In this document: positions 24,922 to 36,526 of the stretch, one piece after another
How the letters are laid out: each line of letters starts with the position of its first letter
Numbering within the stretch: position 1 is the stretch's first letter
Assembly (NCBI RefSeq): GCF_013426205.1
Contig: NC_089424.1
Coordinates: 1,426,001 to 1,490,000 of the forward strand
Length of the DNA stretch: 64,000 nucleotides
Source: Metarhizium brunneum
Taxonomy: Eukaryota; Ascomycota; Sordariomycetes; Hypocreales; Clavicipitaceae
Direction: 5' to 3'
Made by a program: the position numbers and the translations under genes
The notes under the pieces: model-generated
Told to the model about the DNA's origin: nothing
Seen by the model: only the letters and a program-made list of their open reading frames with translations
Database searches by the model: none

Positions 24922-26004
24922 GTGGCTATAAAGCACTTGGATTGACCAGTATGGTAAACCGGAGCTTTGATTTTCCTCCAGAGGTTGGTTGACAGCTCGG
25001 AGGTGAATCACAGACGAAAATTGGAGGGTACTCTTTTTTGGAAACGGGAGCACTAAATGTCGCTTGTGTACTCTTTGCTCTTTTTTTTTTTTTTTATTAA
25101 ACAGCGATGTTATTTTTATGATTGGAAGGTTTCGTTCCTTGGATAAGAAGTGGTCGATGTTTTGGTATAGACGAACATAGATGCCTTTGGTCGGGGCCGG
25201 TAGGCGGGCATAGAAGTGTTTTTCAGGAGCGCATTCGGTCAGGCTAGGACAGATAGACGATAGGGACATCAAGTCATGAATGAATGTGCGAAGACGAATT
25301 AGAGTTTGCCTGCGGTACATATAGTGTTGTGTAGACTACAGTGTATCATGTTGTACATTGGGCTTGGGTGATGGGAGGCATCGGGCGCATTGACAGGCCG
25401 GCGGCTTACTTGATGCTGACGATGGTATTTATTAGAAGTTGCCAATGTATGTACTGCGTTCAAATAGTAGCAGCGGGTCGGGGTAAACAGTGGGATGAAA
25501 TGGGAAGGCAATGATGTTTAGACGAGGCTGAGGATAGTCGGTCGGTCGGTCGGTCGGTCGGTCGGAAACGGGTGCGAGTGCGAAAGCGATGATGATAACG
25601 GGTGACGCCGCAGCCCCCAACTGAAGACGTGCGGCACTGCAGCCGTGCCTGGACGACTTGCAATGGTTGCATGTGAAGTCCCCAAGCGGCATGGATTGAC
25701 TGACCACATGTGCGACATGACCGTGAGTGCTCGTTGGAACGTCTGCCATGCGCCACCATGGGCCGAGGCTGCAGCGCGCATCCTGGACGCCTGGGCATGG
25801 CGGCATTCCTGGGACTTGACAGGCTGATGGGGTCAATCAAATGCCGTGTCTGAGCTGGGCTAGGCACTCCGTACGTACATGGGAAGTGCATCATCGATGA
25901 CGGGGTGGAGAGTTGGCATCGGCCATTATATCTGAGCGCCTTCGCATAATGCTTTTTGTTGACGCCGGATTAATCGAACCATGCTTCAGTGATTTACCAT
26001 CATC
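24922..26004. other. Spacer between itc1 and the GST gene
   Basis: Contains a T15 tract at 25081-25095 about 160 bp after the itc1 stop codon, a seven-unit GTCG microsatellite and one ACTCCGTAC word at 25866. Minus-strand frames across 25432-25894 run through the microsatellite and are not credible. Confidence 0.45.
25537..25564. repeat. Tetranucleotide microsatellite (GTCG)7
   Basis: Seven perfect GTCG units in non-coding DNA. The array is GC-rich and could vary in length between strains. Confidence 0.95.
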
Positions 26005-27029
26005 ATGGCCGACAATTCCCCCAAGATTACGCTGTACTGGTATGATTATGCTGCCCAAACACGGACACATTTGTCTGGTCACCACGCTCTTCTCCCCATC
26101 CACCCAAATCTTGCCGAGACTGATGAACCACATGCTCACTCGACTGACCCAAAACAAAGGCTCAACCATTCGCGCTCGCAGCGCATCATATGGCTCCTCG
26201 AGGAACTCAAAGTCCCCTATGAAATCGAAGTCTTCCACCGCGACAAGGAAACACTCCTCGCGCCCAAGGAGCTCGAACAGATTCACCCACTGGGTAAATC
26301 GCCCGTGATTGCAATCGTGCCCCCCGGCGGCGATGCAAGCAAGCCCATTGTTCTGGCCGAGAGCGGATTCATGACGCAGTATCTCGTGGACCATGCGCCC
26401 GAGGGAAAGAATCTGATGCCCACGAAGTGGCAGGACGGCAAGGAGGGCGTCATTGGCGGCGAGACGGAGGAGTGGTTGCGCTATGGCTATTACATGCATT
26501 ATGCAGAGGGGAGTTTGATGCCGTACTTGGTCCTTGCGCTGGTGCTGTCTCGTGAGTGTTTCTTCTTCTTTTTTTTTTATTTTCTTGCCCATGATAATAC
26601 GCCAGCCGATGGCGCGGGATTGTTCACGATTCAATCCGCGGCTAACTGGGTCTCGGAACAGGCCTCAAGTCTCCTCAGGTCCCTTTCCTCGTCCGCCCCA
26701 TCACGTCCATCATTGCCAACCGCATCATCTCCATGTTTGTCTTCCCGAATGTCAGCAAACACCTTGCCTTTCTCGACCAGCAGCTCGCGACGTCGGGCGG
26801 CAAGTACCTCTGCGGCGATAAGCTGACCGCCGCCGATATACTCATGAGCTTCCCTGTTATCGCTGGGTCTGGCCGGTTTGATGAGCTGGGCTACTTTGAG
26901 GGCGGGTCGTGGGAGAAGGCGTATCCCAGGGTTGCAGAGTATGTCAAGGTGTTGGAGTCAGAGGAGGGGTACAAGAGGAGCGTGGAGAAGATTGAGGCTA
27001 TTGATGGCAAGTTTGAGGCCTCGTTGTAG
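26005..27029 (+). CDS. Glutathione S-transferase, GTT1-like
   Basis: Predicted 264-residue cytosolic or ER-associated transferase that conjugates glutathione to electrophiles. Exons: 26005-26039, 26160-26551, 26662-27029. Thioredoxin-like N-domain about 6-105: ITLYWLNHSRSQRIIWLLEE, then HPLGKSPVI and the glutathione-binding ESGF. Helical C-domain about 120-260: YYMHYAEGSLMPYLVLALVLS, KYLCGDKLTAADILMSFP, SEEGYKRSVEKI. These match yeast Gtt1 block by block. The first intron (120 bp, GTATGA to AAG) is a multiple of three and has no stop codon, so an unspliced mRNA would encode a 40-residue insert in the first alpha helix region; the family alignment supports the spliced form. The second intron has donor GTGAGT and a T-rich tract. 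No cluster context suggests a specific substrate. Confidence 0.92.
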
Positions 27030-27449
27030 GGGCGGGACGATGTGCTGGTGTTATGTCATGTGGTTGACGGACGTAATACTTGCGGCTGCCAGGGAGGCTA
27101 TGATAACCTAGAGGTGTACTTTGCATGTCAGGTAGTTGGTACATGCGCGTCCACCGGAACGGAAACTTCTCTTGTGATGATGAATCAATTTTAATTATGT
27201 ATGTATCGGCACCGAGATCAAATGCCATGTACTTGAAATAGTAGCATTGCAGTATTGTAAAGACAATTGACCTTGGTAGCTAACATTTGTTGAAGCTTTG
27301 TGAAACGCAGTCTCCATTCATTGGCTAAGTGGGTCCGCATCCCTGTCGCCAACCACACCCCTCGAAAAAGTTCCCACAAAGAGCCGTCGACCTTGAACAT
27401 CTTCTATGCCAGGCGACAATTCGTGGCAACTCGCGCGCGCGCATTCGCC
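27030..27449. other. Spacer between the GST and PPR genes
   Basis: 420 bp. The PPR reading frame stays open upstream to 27300, but it contains no earlier ATG; a GTG at 27300 is not a likely eukaryotic start. Nothing else seen. Confidence 0.4.
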
Positions 27450-30158
27450 ATGTACGCATCAAGAACTGTATGTTCACGATGCGCCTCTAGTGTGCGTGCC
27501 GCTGTGCCACCGACGTATAGATCGGCGCCTGGAGCTGGGTCTGGATCTGTCGCGTGGTTCTCATCAACGGCCCCCGCGGCTTCACAACAGGCTTCGAGCT
27601 CGAGCTCAACTCCCCATAGCTTCAGACAAACCGGTGAAGGAACCATTTCCAAGAATGGCAATCCTCAGCCTCGACAGCCCCCATTCTCTCAGAAAGCGGG
27701 TGCATCTTCAAAGAGGCAGCCTAGACGGAACAAGGACGCCTCTGCGGCTGTAGCTCTGTTCAACGATGTGGTTCAAAAATCCGAGGTCGCTGCTCCCAGA
27801 GAGTTCCCTGCCCGACCTACTTCTCGCCAGTCTGCTGCTTCTACTGTGCTTGGAGAATGGGAGATTGCCGCCAAAATGAAGGAGCTGGAGGAAAAGGATG
27901 TCGAACCCCTCGAGAGATTGCGTCTCTTCCAGAACGACATATGGCCACATGTTAAGGAACTTCGTGGTCAGATCCCCAAGCACCTCTATCTTGCAACCAC
28001 CATGTTCTTGGCGCGCACATTTGACACGGTTGCTCAACAAGGTCTCACTGGCGCCAGCGTCGCTCTTTCGAAAATGTGCGCCACAATTGGGAAGTGGGAT
28101 CTAGACATGCGGAACCAGCTCGTTTTGAATCTGTGCCACACATTAATCAGCAAGAAGCATACTTCGGCGGAGCGGAATGCCCTCGTTGAGGAGCTCTTGG
28201 ACATGTGGAAGCATATTTCGCAATTACGGAGGATGAGCCAGTTGCACAATGGCAGGCTCTGTTTCGTTTTGCCGTCCGAGGATGAGATCATCGAGGATAT
28301 TTCAAGCTCTTCAACATCTTTGACAAAGCAGACCGAACCAGGCGAGGTCAAGTCCTCAAACATGGCACCTACGACAAAAGCCCTGGCGAGTATTTTTATT
28401 CAATTCCGATTCGAGCAAGCTCGTGAACTCGTGTCTGGTCTATTGGCCACCCTTGCTATACTTTCGGATCCGCGTTTGGCGAGAGATGGAAGCCAAATCA
28501 AGGCAGCACCACTGTTGAATCTCGTTTCCATCGTATTGGACCACCAGCCCGCAGACACCGCCTATGTCAATGACATCTTTGCCGGCAAAATAAGATTTCC
28601 GTCTTCAAAACTGGCCGATTTGCAGTCCTACGTGCTAGCACAGTGGCCGCAGGCTAGAGACATGGTTATGAGGCACGACTCGGAATGGCGAAAAAGCACT
28701 ACATCGTCTCACAAGCCATCTCGCTCGTCGAGTGAGTCGTCCTGCCTATCAGGTTTCCACAAGCAGCTCCGTGCCGCCTATCGATCTCGCAACACCGGCG
28801 CTATTGTATCTATCTGGCAGGATCTCAATGCCACTTTAGCTCAAGATCAAGAGCTGCGCCGGCAAATGAGCGAGGACCAAGACTTTCTGGATTTTTGGAT
28901 TTTTGTCTGGTGTGCCGTAAGACGACCCAAGAAGTTGCAAGAGACATTGGATCTCATGCGTGAAGTCGGCATCCAGCCTACGGTGCGATCATATACGAGC
29001 ATGATGCACGGGTGGAAAATGTGCAAAGACGCAGACCGTATTGAAGCCCTTTGGAATAAGCTGGTTGAATCGGGACTGAGACTCGATGCCGTCATATGGA
29101 CCGAGCGCATCTCTGGTCTGATTGAGGCCGGAAAGCCACAGTCGGGCATCCAGGCGCTCGCCGAGATGCAAGCTTTGTGGAAGAAAGCAGTTGCCAGTAG
29201 AGGCAGCGTCGAAAGCGCGGCCAATGTTGCCGTCCAGCCCAGCACAGAAGTCGTCAATGCCGCCTTCAAGGGCCTCATTGGCCTGGATCGACGGGCAGCA
29301 AACGAGGTGCTCTACTGGGCTGGGAGGGAAGGCATCGAGCCCAACATCCGGACATACAACATTCTTCTGAGGGAGAGTCTCCGCAACAGCGCCCCCGAGG
29401 ATGTGCAGAGTCTGCTGAAGGCCATGAAGAAACGGGGCGTCGAGCCCGACGCGGCCACATTTACGATTATCCTCGAGGGACTGCTCGGTTCCATGGAGAA
29501 CGCATCCGCAGCCGAGCAAGTCCATGTCGTGAGCCAGATCCTCGGAGACATTGAAGCAGCGGGACTGAGGGCAAATCACGAAACGTACGGCAAGATGCTG
29601 TATGCCGTCGCGTCGCTTGCCAACGGCGGTGCGGACGAAGCCATTGCCGCCGTGCAGGACCACATGAAAGCCGCCGGGCTGTCGGCCACGCCGCACATGG
29701 TGACGATTCTCATCGAGCGGGCCCTTTCTCGAGATCCCCTGCCTGCTGATGCGGGCGCAACCGTCCGCGCCCTCCTCAAGGAACACGGCCTGTCTAATGT
29801 CGCGCAGGGCGACCAGACGCTGTGGGAGCGGGTGATGAGCGCCCACGCCGTCACGGGGGACAGGGCCTCTGCCATGGCGGTGTTTGACGACCTTGCGCGT
29901 GCAGGACGGCCCGTCACCTCGCTGCCCTGCTTGACCGACCTGCTCAAGGCCCTTCTAGCTTCGGAGGATGCCCAGGCCACACAGGACGCGAGGCAAGTCG
30001 TGGGTGTGGTGCTGAATCATAAGAAAGCGGCGGCAGAGGGCTCGTTTGGCAGAGACACGCGGTATTGGAGGCACCATTTTTGGTACTTGGCAAGGGAAAA
30101 CGGGTTGATCGACTGGCAGGAAGTGCCGGCTCTTCTGGAGAGCAAGCTGCGCGGATGA
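27450..30158 (+). CDS. Pentatricopeptide-repeat (PPR) protein, probably mitochondrial
   Basis: Intronless gene for 902 residues. The N-terminus (MYASRTVCSRCASSVRAAVPP) is rich in Arg, Ser and Ala and lacks acids, as in a mitochondrial presequence. Helical hairpin repeats of about 35 residues run from roughly 490 to 790; clear examples are PTVRSYTSMMHGWKMCKDADR, PNIRTYNILLRESLRNSAPED and PDAATFTIILEGLLGSMENAS. PPR proteins bind organellar RNA and act in its processing, stability or translation; the target transcript cannot be read from sequence. Ser-rich low-complexity DNA precedes the folded part (about 35-100). It converges on mtw1 with only 240 bp between stop codons. Confidence 0.88.
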   Translation: MYASRTVCSRCASSVRAAVPPTYRSAPGAGSGSVAWFSSTAPAASQQASSSSSTPHSFRQTGEGTISKNGNPQPRQPPFSQKAGASSKRQPRRNKDASAAVALFNDVVQKSEVAAPREFPARPTSRQSAASTVLGEWEIAAKMKELEEKDVEPLERLRLFQNDIWPHVKELRGQIPKHLYLATTMFLARTFDTVAQQGLTGASVALSKMCATIGKWDLDMRNQLVLNLCHTLISKKHTSAERNALVEELLDMWKHISQLRRMSQLHNGRLCFVLPSEDEIIEDISSSSTSLTKQTEPGEVKSSNMAPTTKALASIFIQFRFEQARELVSGLLATLAILSDPRLARDGSQIKAAPLLNLVSIVLDHQPADTAYVNDIFAGKIRFPSSKLADLQSYVLAQWPQARDMVMRHDSEWRKSTTSSHKPSRSSSESSCLSGFHKQLRAAYRSRNTGAIVSIWQDLNATLAQDQELRRQMSEDQDFLDFWIFVWCAVRRPKKLQETLDLMREVGIQPTVRSYTSMMHGWKMCKDADRIEALWNKLVESGLRLDAVIWTERISGLIEAGKPQSGIQALAEMQALWKKAVASRGSVESAANVAVQPSTEVVNAAFKGLIGLDRRAANEVLYWAGREGIEPNIRTYNILLRESLRNSAPEDVQSLLKAMKKRGVEPDAATFTIILEGLLGSMENASAAEQVHVVSQILGDIEAAGLRANHETYGKMLYAVASLANGGADEAIAAVQDHMKAAGLSATPHMVTILIERALSRDPLPADAGATVRALLKEHGLSNVAQGDQTLWERVMSAHAVTGDRASAMAVFDDLARAGRPVTSLPCLTDLLKALLASEDAQATQDARQVVGVVLNHKKAAAEGSFGRDTRYWRHHFWYLARENGLIDWQEVPALLESKLRG

Positions 30159-30398
30159 AGCTTTGTAGCACACCGTCTGAGAAGGTAGTCCTGGCCATGT
30201 GTGATGTGTGATGTTTGGTGTGTGCAATATCATGTACGATAGATGTATAAACACTTGTAAATAAAGATGTATATTACCTCGCTTTCCTCCCCTTCAAGGG
30301 AACCTCGTTGACGACCGCTCATCCCGGCACCCAAGACCCCCATCATAACTCACCAGTCTCTTGGTAAAGAAGGGAAAAACAGCAACACAGCAACAGCA

Positions 30399-31479
30399 TC
30401 AAGACTCATCCACGGTCTTGTCGTCCCCTTTCGACCCTCCCCCCTCATTTGCCAACAGGGAGGCAATATTCTCCAAACCCTCCACCTCGCCTCTCGCCAA
30501 CGACCTCCCCCCGCCGTGCCACTCCCCGTCGCGCACCTCCCCGTGCGGGCCGAGTTCCAACGCCCCCGATCGTTCGAGATACTTGCGCGACGCGCCCTCG
30601 ATGTACTCTGCCCGCTCGCGGCGCCACGACTTGCCGTCCGCTTCTGCTTCCTCCCCGGTCTGCGCACCTAGTTCCGGCAGCAGCCGCCTTAGAGATTCCG
30701 ACAGCGACCGCAGAGAGTTCAACTGCGACAGCGTGAATTCTGTAGTCGTAGTAATCGGTTTATTTGTCCCGCCCTGCTCGAGCGCCGCCTTTTCGCGCAG
30801 GAACCCGAGCTGTTTGTCGTCCCCCTCGGAGGTACTCCCTTCCTTTTCTGCTTCTTCCTCCTCCTTAACCGCGTCCTGCGCGGTGGAGGCGCCCAGTACG
30901 CGCTTCAACTTTCGTAGTAGTGCGTCGTTTCTCGCCCTCTCCGCCTCGAGAGACATGTGCAGTTTCTGGCTGGCGTGCAGCCTGCGTCTTAGGGCGTTGA
31001 CGCTCTCCACTGTTGGTTTGTCGGGGCTGCTTGACAGGTCGAGGCCGTCGTAGTGCGATAGGCGCATGAATGGCTGGTCTTGGGGCTTGACCGTCAGGAT
31101 GTTTTGCATGGTGTAGAGCTCGAAAATGTCAAAGTTTTTGTCGATGGCGGCGTTGAGGAGGGTTTCGAGCTGGTGGGTGCCGTTTTCGATCTCGAGCTTG
31201 GCTGCGTCGAGGGCGGTTTGGGCGGCATCGGGGTCTGTCGCTTTGGGCTTGGGCGCCTTGAAGCCTAGGTTTTGGGGGGGGATGGTGAGGAGGAGGCGTT
31301 CGACCGAGTCGAGGGCGCGGTCGGCGAGCACGTTGATGGTGTTGATGATGTCGTCGAGGAGGGCCTGGGCGGACTGGGTGAGTGGGTGAGCTGGGGTTTG
31401 GGAGGACAGGTGTACGCACCGCTGGCGGGTAGCTAAAGTGCTCTGTGAGGAGCTCGTAATCTGACCCGTTGGTGGCCAT
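30399..31479 (-). CDS. mtw1: Kinetochore protein MIS12/MTW1
   Basis: Predicted 344-residue subunit of the MIND (Mis12) complex, which links centromeric chromatin to the Ndc80 complex. Two exons on the minus strand: 31479-31420 and 31373-30399, parted by a very short 46-bp intron (GTGCGT to CAG). Start MATNGSDYELLTEHFSYPPA, the conserved Mis12 head, followed by LLDDIINTINVLADRALDSVERLLL and PPQNLGFKAPKP. Coiled segments follow at about 165-270 (Arg/Glu/Leu-rich). The Glu-rich loop near 195-215 and the Gly-rich tail are poorly conserved in the family. A TTG-initiated frame across the intron would give a wrong N-terminus and is rejected. It is divergent from the proline-rich protein gene. Confidence 0.92.
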
Positions 31480-32006
31480 GATGGTTGGAGTCGAGCGGCA
31501 CGCACCCTTCAACGCGTCCTGCACTGCGGCGCCGGTCGAGGGCGCGGGGATGAGCGGTGTCTCAAGGCAACGTCAAGGCACTGGTTAGGAGGCAATCATA
31601 TTTCGTATTGTACCTGGAAGAACAAAGAGAGAGAAAAATCCAGCAATGGCATGTGGTGTTGCGGTTGCATAGAACCAACCTCTGGCATGCGGCACGACGA
31701 GGTGCATCGACCGACATGGACGAACATCTATCTGGACCCACACACCGACTTGTCGGAAAGACCCCACGCACGCGGCCTCGAACCCCTACGTCACCCCGCT
31801 TCGCACACAAGCTCGTGTCAAGTACTTTAGGATCTGAGGTTGGCACCAACAGCTCGTTGCGCCATCGCCGTCAACGCCTCCCCTCATGGGCTCATCTCAC
31901 ACTCTCTCCTTCATTGCAATGTCCCTAAGTTCATGCAGCATTTCACGCCGCCAAATAATAGAAATCAAAATTTCCACCTAGAGCGCACTCGCATAGGCCC
32001 CCAAAC
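31480..32006. promoter_or_regulatory. Divergent promoter region of mtw1 and the proline-rich protein gene
   Basis: 527 bp between two start codons on opposite strands. Short frames inside lack support. No regulatory word was recognised. Confidence 0.4.
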
Positions 32007-33306
32007 ATGTCCCAGTTCAAGGACATCATGAAGAAAGGGTGGCATCCGGAGAAGTCGGGAACCGGAATCAGGGGCTCAGTGGTGCGTACTTGGCCTTGGC
32101 CTACCCCTACGACAACCTCCTCGCATAGATACCCATCTAAGCACCTATGTACTGACAAGATCTGTTGCTGCCGACCAGTCTGGCCTCATGGGCCGCAACA
32201 AGGATAACAAAGACGACAGCAGCTTGAACCACGTTGCACGTCCACTGACCGACCTCAAGGACCCGGCGTCCTTTGCACCGCCGCCCAGACGAACAGGCTC
32301 TGGCCTTGCACGCGCTCCAAGCCCAGTCTCGACAAAGCGCAACGTTGTTGCGGCTCCATCGAAATACGCCGATCCCAGAGCTCGGCCGGCTGAGCTTCCA
32401 CCGCGGAGGACTGGGTCAGGCGTTGAGAGTGACGAGGCCTCGCCGACGCGGGACGCTGCCGACAGGAGGAGTCCGCCGTCGTACGACGAAGCTACTTCAG
32501 GGGGGGTCGTCTCAAAGGCACCGCCGCGTAGTTTGCCGCCTCGACTGCCTCCGAGAGGTGCCGCCGGAGGGGGCGAGAAGAGCGGCCATCTCAACGAGGG
32601 AGCTGTGAGCCGGCTCGGCGCAGCGGGCGTGTCTGTTCCGGCGCTGGGAATTGGCCGTGGCGGCGCCGCCCATTCAACCTCACCAAGTCCCCCGCCCGCC
32701 TCGTCACGGGCTTCACCTTCGGCCGAAGCATCAGGGGCCGGGAAATGGGGCGCCCAGGTCAACCAGCTCCAAGGCCGCTTCGGCAAAATGGCCACCCCTT
32801 CAGCGGCGTCCTCTGCCCAGGAGCAGCAGCCCAGCCAAGGCACCTCGTGGGCTCAGAAGCAAGCAGCTTTCAAGACGGCGTCGGCCTTCCAAAAGGATCC
32901 CTCGTCCGTCTCCTTCTCCGATGCCAAGGCCGCGGCCAGCACGGCCAACAACTTTCGACAGCGCCACGGGGAACAAGTTGCCGCAGGCGCCAAGGCCGCC
33001 AACAAGTTCAGTCAAAAATACGGCATCGCGGACAAGCTTGGTGCGTACGCAGGCTCGCAATCTACACAGCCGACCCAGAACAAGTCCGAGCCGCCGCCGC
33101 TACCTGGTCCAAGTCAGCCATATACAGGTGCCACGAATGATGCTGCTCAAGCGGCGGTCTCAGGATTGGCTGGCAAGAAGAAGCCGCCGCCGCCGCCACC
33201 TAAAAAGAAACCAGGTCTCGCTGCTGCTGCTGCTCCGGACCCTGCCTCTGCTGCACAGGGAGATATGCCTCCTCCCATCCCAATGTCTACGAGGCCACAA
33301 TTCTAG
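32007..33306 (+). CDS. Proline-rich, disordered protein, possibly AIM3-like (actin patch adaptor)
   Basis: Predicted 400 residues. Exons 32007-32081 and 32179-33306; the join gives GTGIRGSV-SGLMGRNK. The N-terminus MSQFKDIMKKGWHPEK is a short conserved block in related fungal proteins. The centre is Pro/Ser/Arg-rich with repeated PPRRTGSG-like SH3-ligand motifs (PPPRRTG, LPPRRTG, LPPRLPPRG). Residues about 215-310 are Ala/Gln/Lys-rich and probably helical (QAAFKTASAFQKD, AASTANNFRQRHGEQVA). The C-terminus has KKKPPPPPPKKKPG and ends PPPIPMSTRPQF. Such composition fits a scaffold for SH3 proteins at the actin cytoskeleton; that is inference. Many database entries of this kind are simply called hypothetical. 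Confidence 0.8.
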
Positions 33307-33713
33307 GGATTTTGCCATCTTTGAGAGGCTAGTCGTGTTAACCAAAAATTTCTGTATACAGAGCATCGCATATCGGCGTTCCTCCCCAAGGCTTTTTCGT
33401 GGGTGTGCATTTTGAGTCATGGCCAGGTTCGACTTAAGGGGCTCGGGGGTCTCAAAGCAACATGTCGGGTGAACAGAATTGAATGTTCCGCAAGAATATG
33501 CTACACTAGCATCTTCTTCAGAGTCACTTGGCCCAAGCAAAAGAACGGGTTCTAGCGATTCCTCATCTGTGTTGTTTTTTCATATTCCTGCTATAAATGC
33601 GGCGACATACGCCAGGCGCTGAAAAAGACGCACTACAATAGCTTTTGTTTTTCTAAATCATAGCCCTCATACATCAAACTTCATATGCAGATCATCATCA
33701 GATTAAAAATCGC
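33307..33713. other. Convergent 3' spacer between the proline-rich gene and TCTP
   Basis: 407 bp between two convergent stop codons. A/T-rich words at 33570-33700 fit polyadenylation regions. No gene seen. Confidence 0.4.
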
Positions 33714-34902
33714 TTAGACCTTCATCTCAGTGAGACCGTGCTTCCAGACAACGACGTAGGGAGTAACACCGTCCTCACGGTAGTTGAGGAGGACCACACT
33801 GGCATAATGATTAGCAAATTTTGGCTTTTCTATCCAAGCACGACCGAGTAGGAAGCCACGCAGCGAGATCAGTAAGGCCAGCTAGTACTTACAGGCCATC
33901 GGGGTTCATGGACTCGCCAGTGTAGAACTCAAAATCCTTGAAGTTGGGCAGGAGCTTCTCCTTGACATAGGCCTGGGCCCCCTTCTCGAAGGCGGCGATC
34001 TCATCAGCAGAAGCATTGCGCTCCTGAAGGCCAGCCTTGACAGCCTTCATGAAGCCTGTGGGGTGAATCATCAGCATCATTCCTTGCGACTCTTAATAGC
34101 GGCATGTCGAGGGGAGTTCTGTAAACATCAAGTCGCATGTACTTACCCTTAAGATAGGCGAGGTAGCCCTTCTTGTCGAAGGAGGTGCTTTGGAGACGGA
34201 AAGAGTGGACGATGTTGTTGACCTTGACGGCAGTGTCCTCAAGAGCCTCATCAGCCTCCTCAGCGGAAGCATTGGCACCAGTGTCTATCAAGTGGGAGTT
34301 GTTAGCATCAAGACGCGCTTCCTATGAAGATGAATCAAGGAACATAGAGTAAAGCACGGAGAGTGAATGGCACAGCTCGAGCTGGCAATTGAACAAGACG
34401 GAGCCAAGGCAGCATATGCCGACAGCTGATGTTGCATAGGAGGCGCGGGGGTTGTATGCAGCTACATGTATCGTCGCAGGTGACGAGGCCACTGGAGGAT
34501 TGACAGTGGTGGTGGTTGTTTTGGCCGAAAGACGAGGGGCAGGCGGTAGCGGTAGGCGGCTGGCGGCGGGGTTGAAAAAAGTACATCAGACATACCGACA
34601 GTGACAGCCTCCTCAGTAATCATGGCACAGTCGGCCTCGTAGACGATGCCGTCAACCAACTTGAGGTTATACGAGTCGGAGATGATCTCGTCACCGGTGA
34701 TGAGGTCCTATCGAGATTGCGCCGTCAGCATGGTGAATGGTAATGTTTCGCAACTCCAAGGACAGTGTGGGCAGAGTGGCGGGGTAGCCGCAGCAAAGGA
34801 CGTCTGCTCTTGTTGCTGGTGGATTTTTTGCTCGCTTCTGGCCATGGGTTTTCAGACGCGACGAGATTATTGGCTCGAGCGACGTACCTTGTAAATAATC
34901 AT
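33714..34902 (-). CDS. tma19: Translationally controlled tumor protein homolog (TCTP/Tma19)
   Basis: Predicted 170-residue cytosolic protein, exactly the family length. It associates with ribosomes, binds calcium and is linked to stress response and growth. Five exons on the minus strand: 34902-34888, 34707-34596, 34284-34147, 34055-33893, 33798-33714. The first exon codes only for MIIYK. Family blocks: [16 protein letters not shown] (near TCTP signature 1), [19 protein letters not shown] (as [12 protein letters not shown]), [41 protein letters not shown] and the final [16 protein letters not shown]. The second intron (311 bp) is long for this genome. A highly expressed gene in most eukaryotes. 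The divergent upstream region is 1.6 kb long. Confidence 0.95.
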
Positions 34903-36526
34903 GATGGCGGTTTGGTAGACTCGAGGCCGTAATTGCTATGAGATACTGGATGAGGAGGTGGTGCAAGGAGAAGAAGAACGGGAAAAAAAACCAAGTGGAG
35001 ATGGTGTATGTAGAAGATGGGAGTGGCCAGGAGGGGAGGATGTGGATCGCCAACTGGTGTTCTTGAGAGGACCTCACACTGACTTGGGGAAGAGGAGTAA
35101 GTTGTCGAGTGGTGGGGTTAGTTTTTGATTTTTTTGATTGATTTTTTTTAAAAAAAAAAAAAAAACATGTCCCCTTCTCACAGCCTAGATGCTGCCCCTC
35201 TCCTGCACGCACTGAGTTTTATGCCAAACATACCTAGGTACTTAGCAGACGAGACACAGCACAGGCACACGTGTAGACAGGCACAGGAGACTACATATGT
35301 AGTACTTGCCCAGCATCAGCCTGGGACTCAGCCCGGCGCAGACAGACGAGCACTTGGTAGCGCAACCCTAATGTGATGGTGGAAAACGTGCATCCCAAGA
35401 TGGCTTTACTTGGGACCACCGCCGCCGCCGCCGCCAAAGCAAAGAAAAAAAAAGGTGCTGGGTGTGAGGCAACCATGTTTTATCCCATTGGGGCCATTAT
35501 CTAGCACATGCTGAAGACTTGCCCGAGCGTCAACATGCAGGGTTGCCCAACGGATATCTGGTTGGACTCGGACATCCGGCCGTTAGAGGCACAAGGGAGC
35601 TCTCTGAATACGTGCAATAGTACTTGGCCCGGCCACGGTACCTCGCGTGGGATTACACGCCGCAGTCATCAATGATTGATGATTGTCTGGGAGAGCAGCT
35701 CAACGTCAGGGTCCTTGACATCCGGGTGGGCTGATATCCTGATTCGACGCGTGACGTCGGCTGGCTTTTGACCGCGGCGACCGAGATTGGCCAAGCATTA
35801 GCCACAGACGATTGACAGCCAGGTCTGGCTTCAAGCGCTCATGTATGTACGGAGTATCATGTATCATGTATCATGTGTCATGTATCATGTATCCTGTTGG
35901 GTGAGGCTCTGTCAGTTTGGAACAAAATGATCGCTCATGCCCCATCCTTTTGAGCACTGCAACATGTTTCCGAGCCTCCGAGCCGCGAGCCGCGACCGCG
36001 ACGCCACGATGTTCCTTGGGCTCTTCTTGCCTTTCCTCTGTTGCGCCCTGCGTACGGAGTGCCACTTGTTGGAACACCTCAATAGAATAACCCACCCTTG
36101 CCGTCCCATCATCCCATCAGCTCTCTCATCATCCCATTGTTTCGCTTTGGCACCTTCGCTCCTTTTCGCCACGCTGTCTTCCACATAACTGAGCCTTTTG
36201 TTATCTCTTTTTCTTTTCTTTTTTGTTTTTGGTCTTGCCGTTGTGAGCAACGCATTTTTCACACCATCTTAATCGCCCTCATCGCCATCGACTCGGTACA
36301 CTAGTGCCCTCTCCTTTTCACCACCGTCCGCCGACGTCGCCCAACCTCACCCTTGCCGCAGAAACCGCCTGTCGCGGCATTTGCTCCTCGACGTCACTCG
36401 ACCAGCGCCTCGGACGAACATCATATTCATTGCGGACAGTACCCATCAAGCAGAGATTTGCGGAACCTACTGTCAGCAGTACAGACCATGGTCAACGGCA
36501 CCAAGGGTTCACCCGTACTGTTCGCC
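34903..36526. promoter_or_regulatory. Divergent upstream region of TCTP and sur2
   Basis: 1.6 kb. Holds an A/T homopolymer block at 35126-35165, a (GCC)6 tract at 35419-35436, TACCTAGGTAC at 35229, two TACGGAGT words (35848, 36053), a six-unit 7-bp repeat, and a C/T-rich stretch at 36100-36420 that probably is the sur2 leader. No credible gene. Confidence 0.45.
35856..35897. repeat. Six-unit tandem repeat of ATCATGT
   Basis: Six contiguous 7-bp units; units 1, 2, 3 and 5 are perfect, units 4 and 6 differ by one base. It starts within a copy of TACGGAGTA (35848-35856). Confidence 0.9.
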
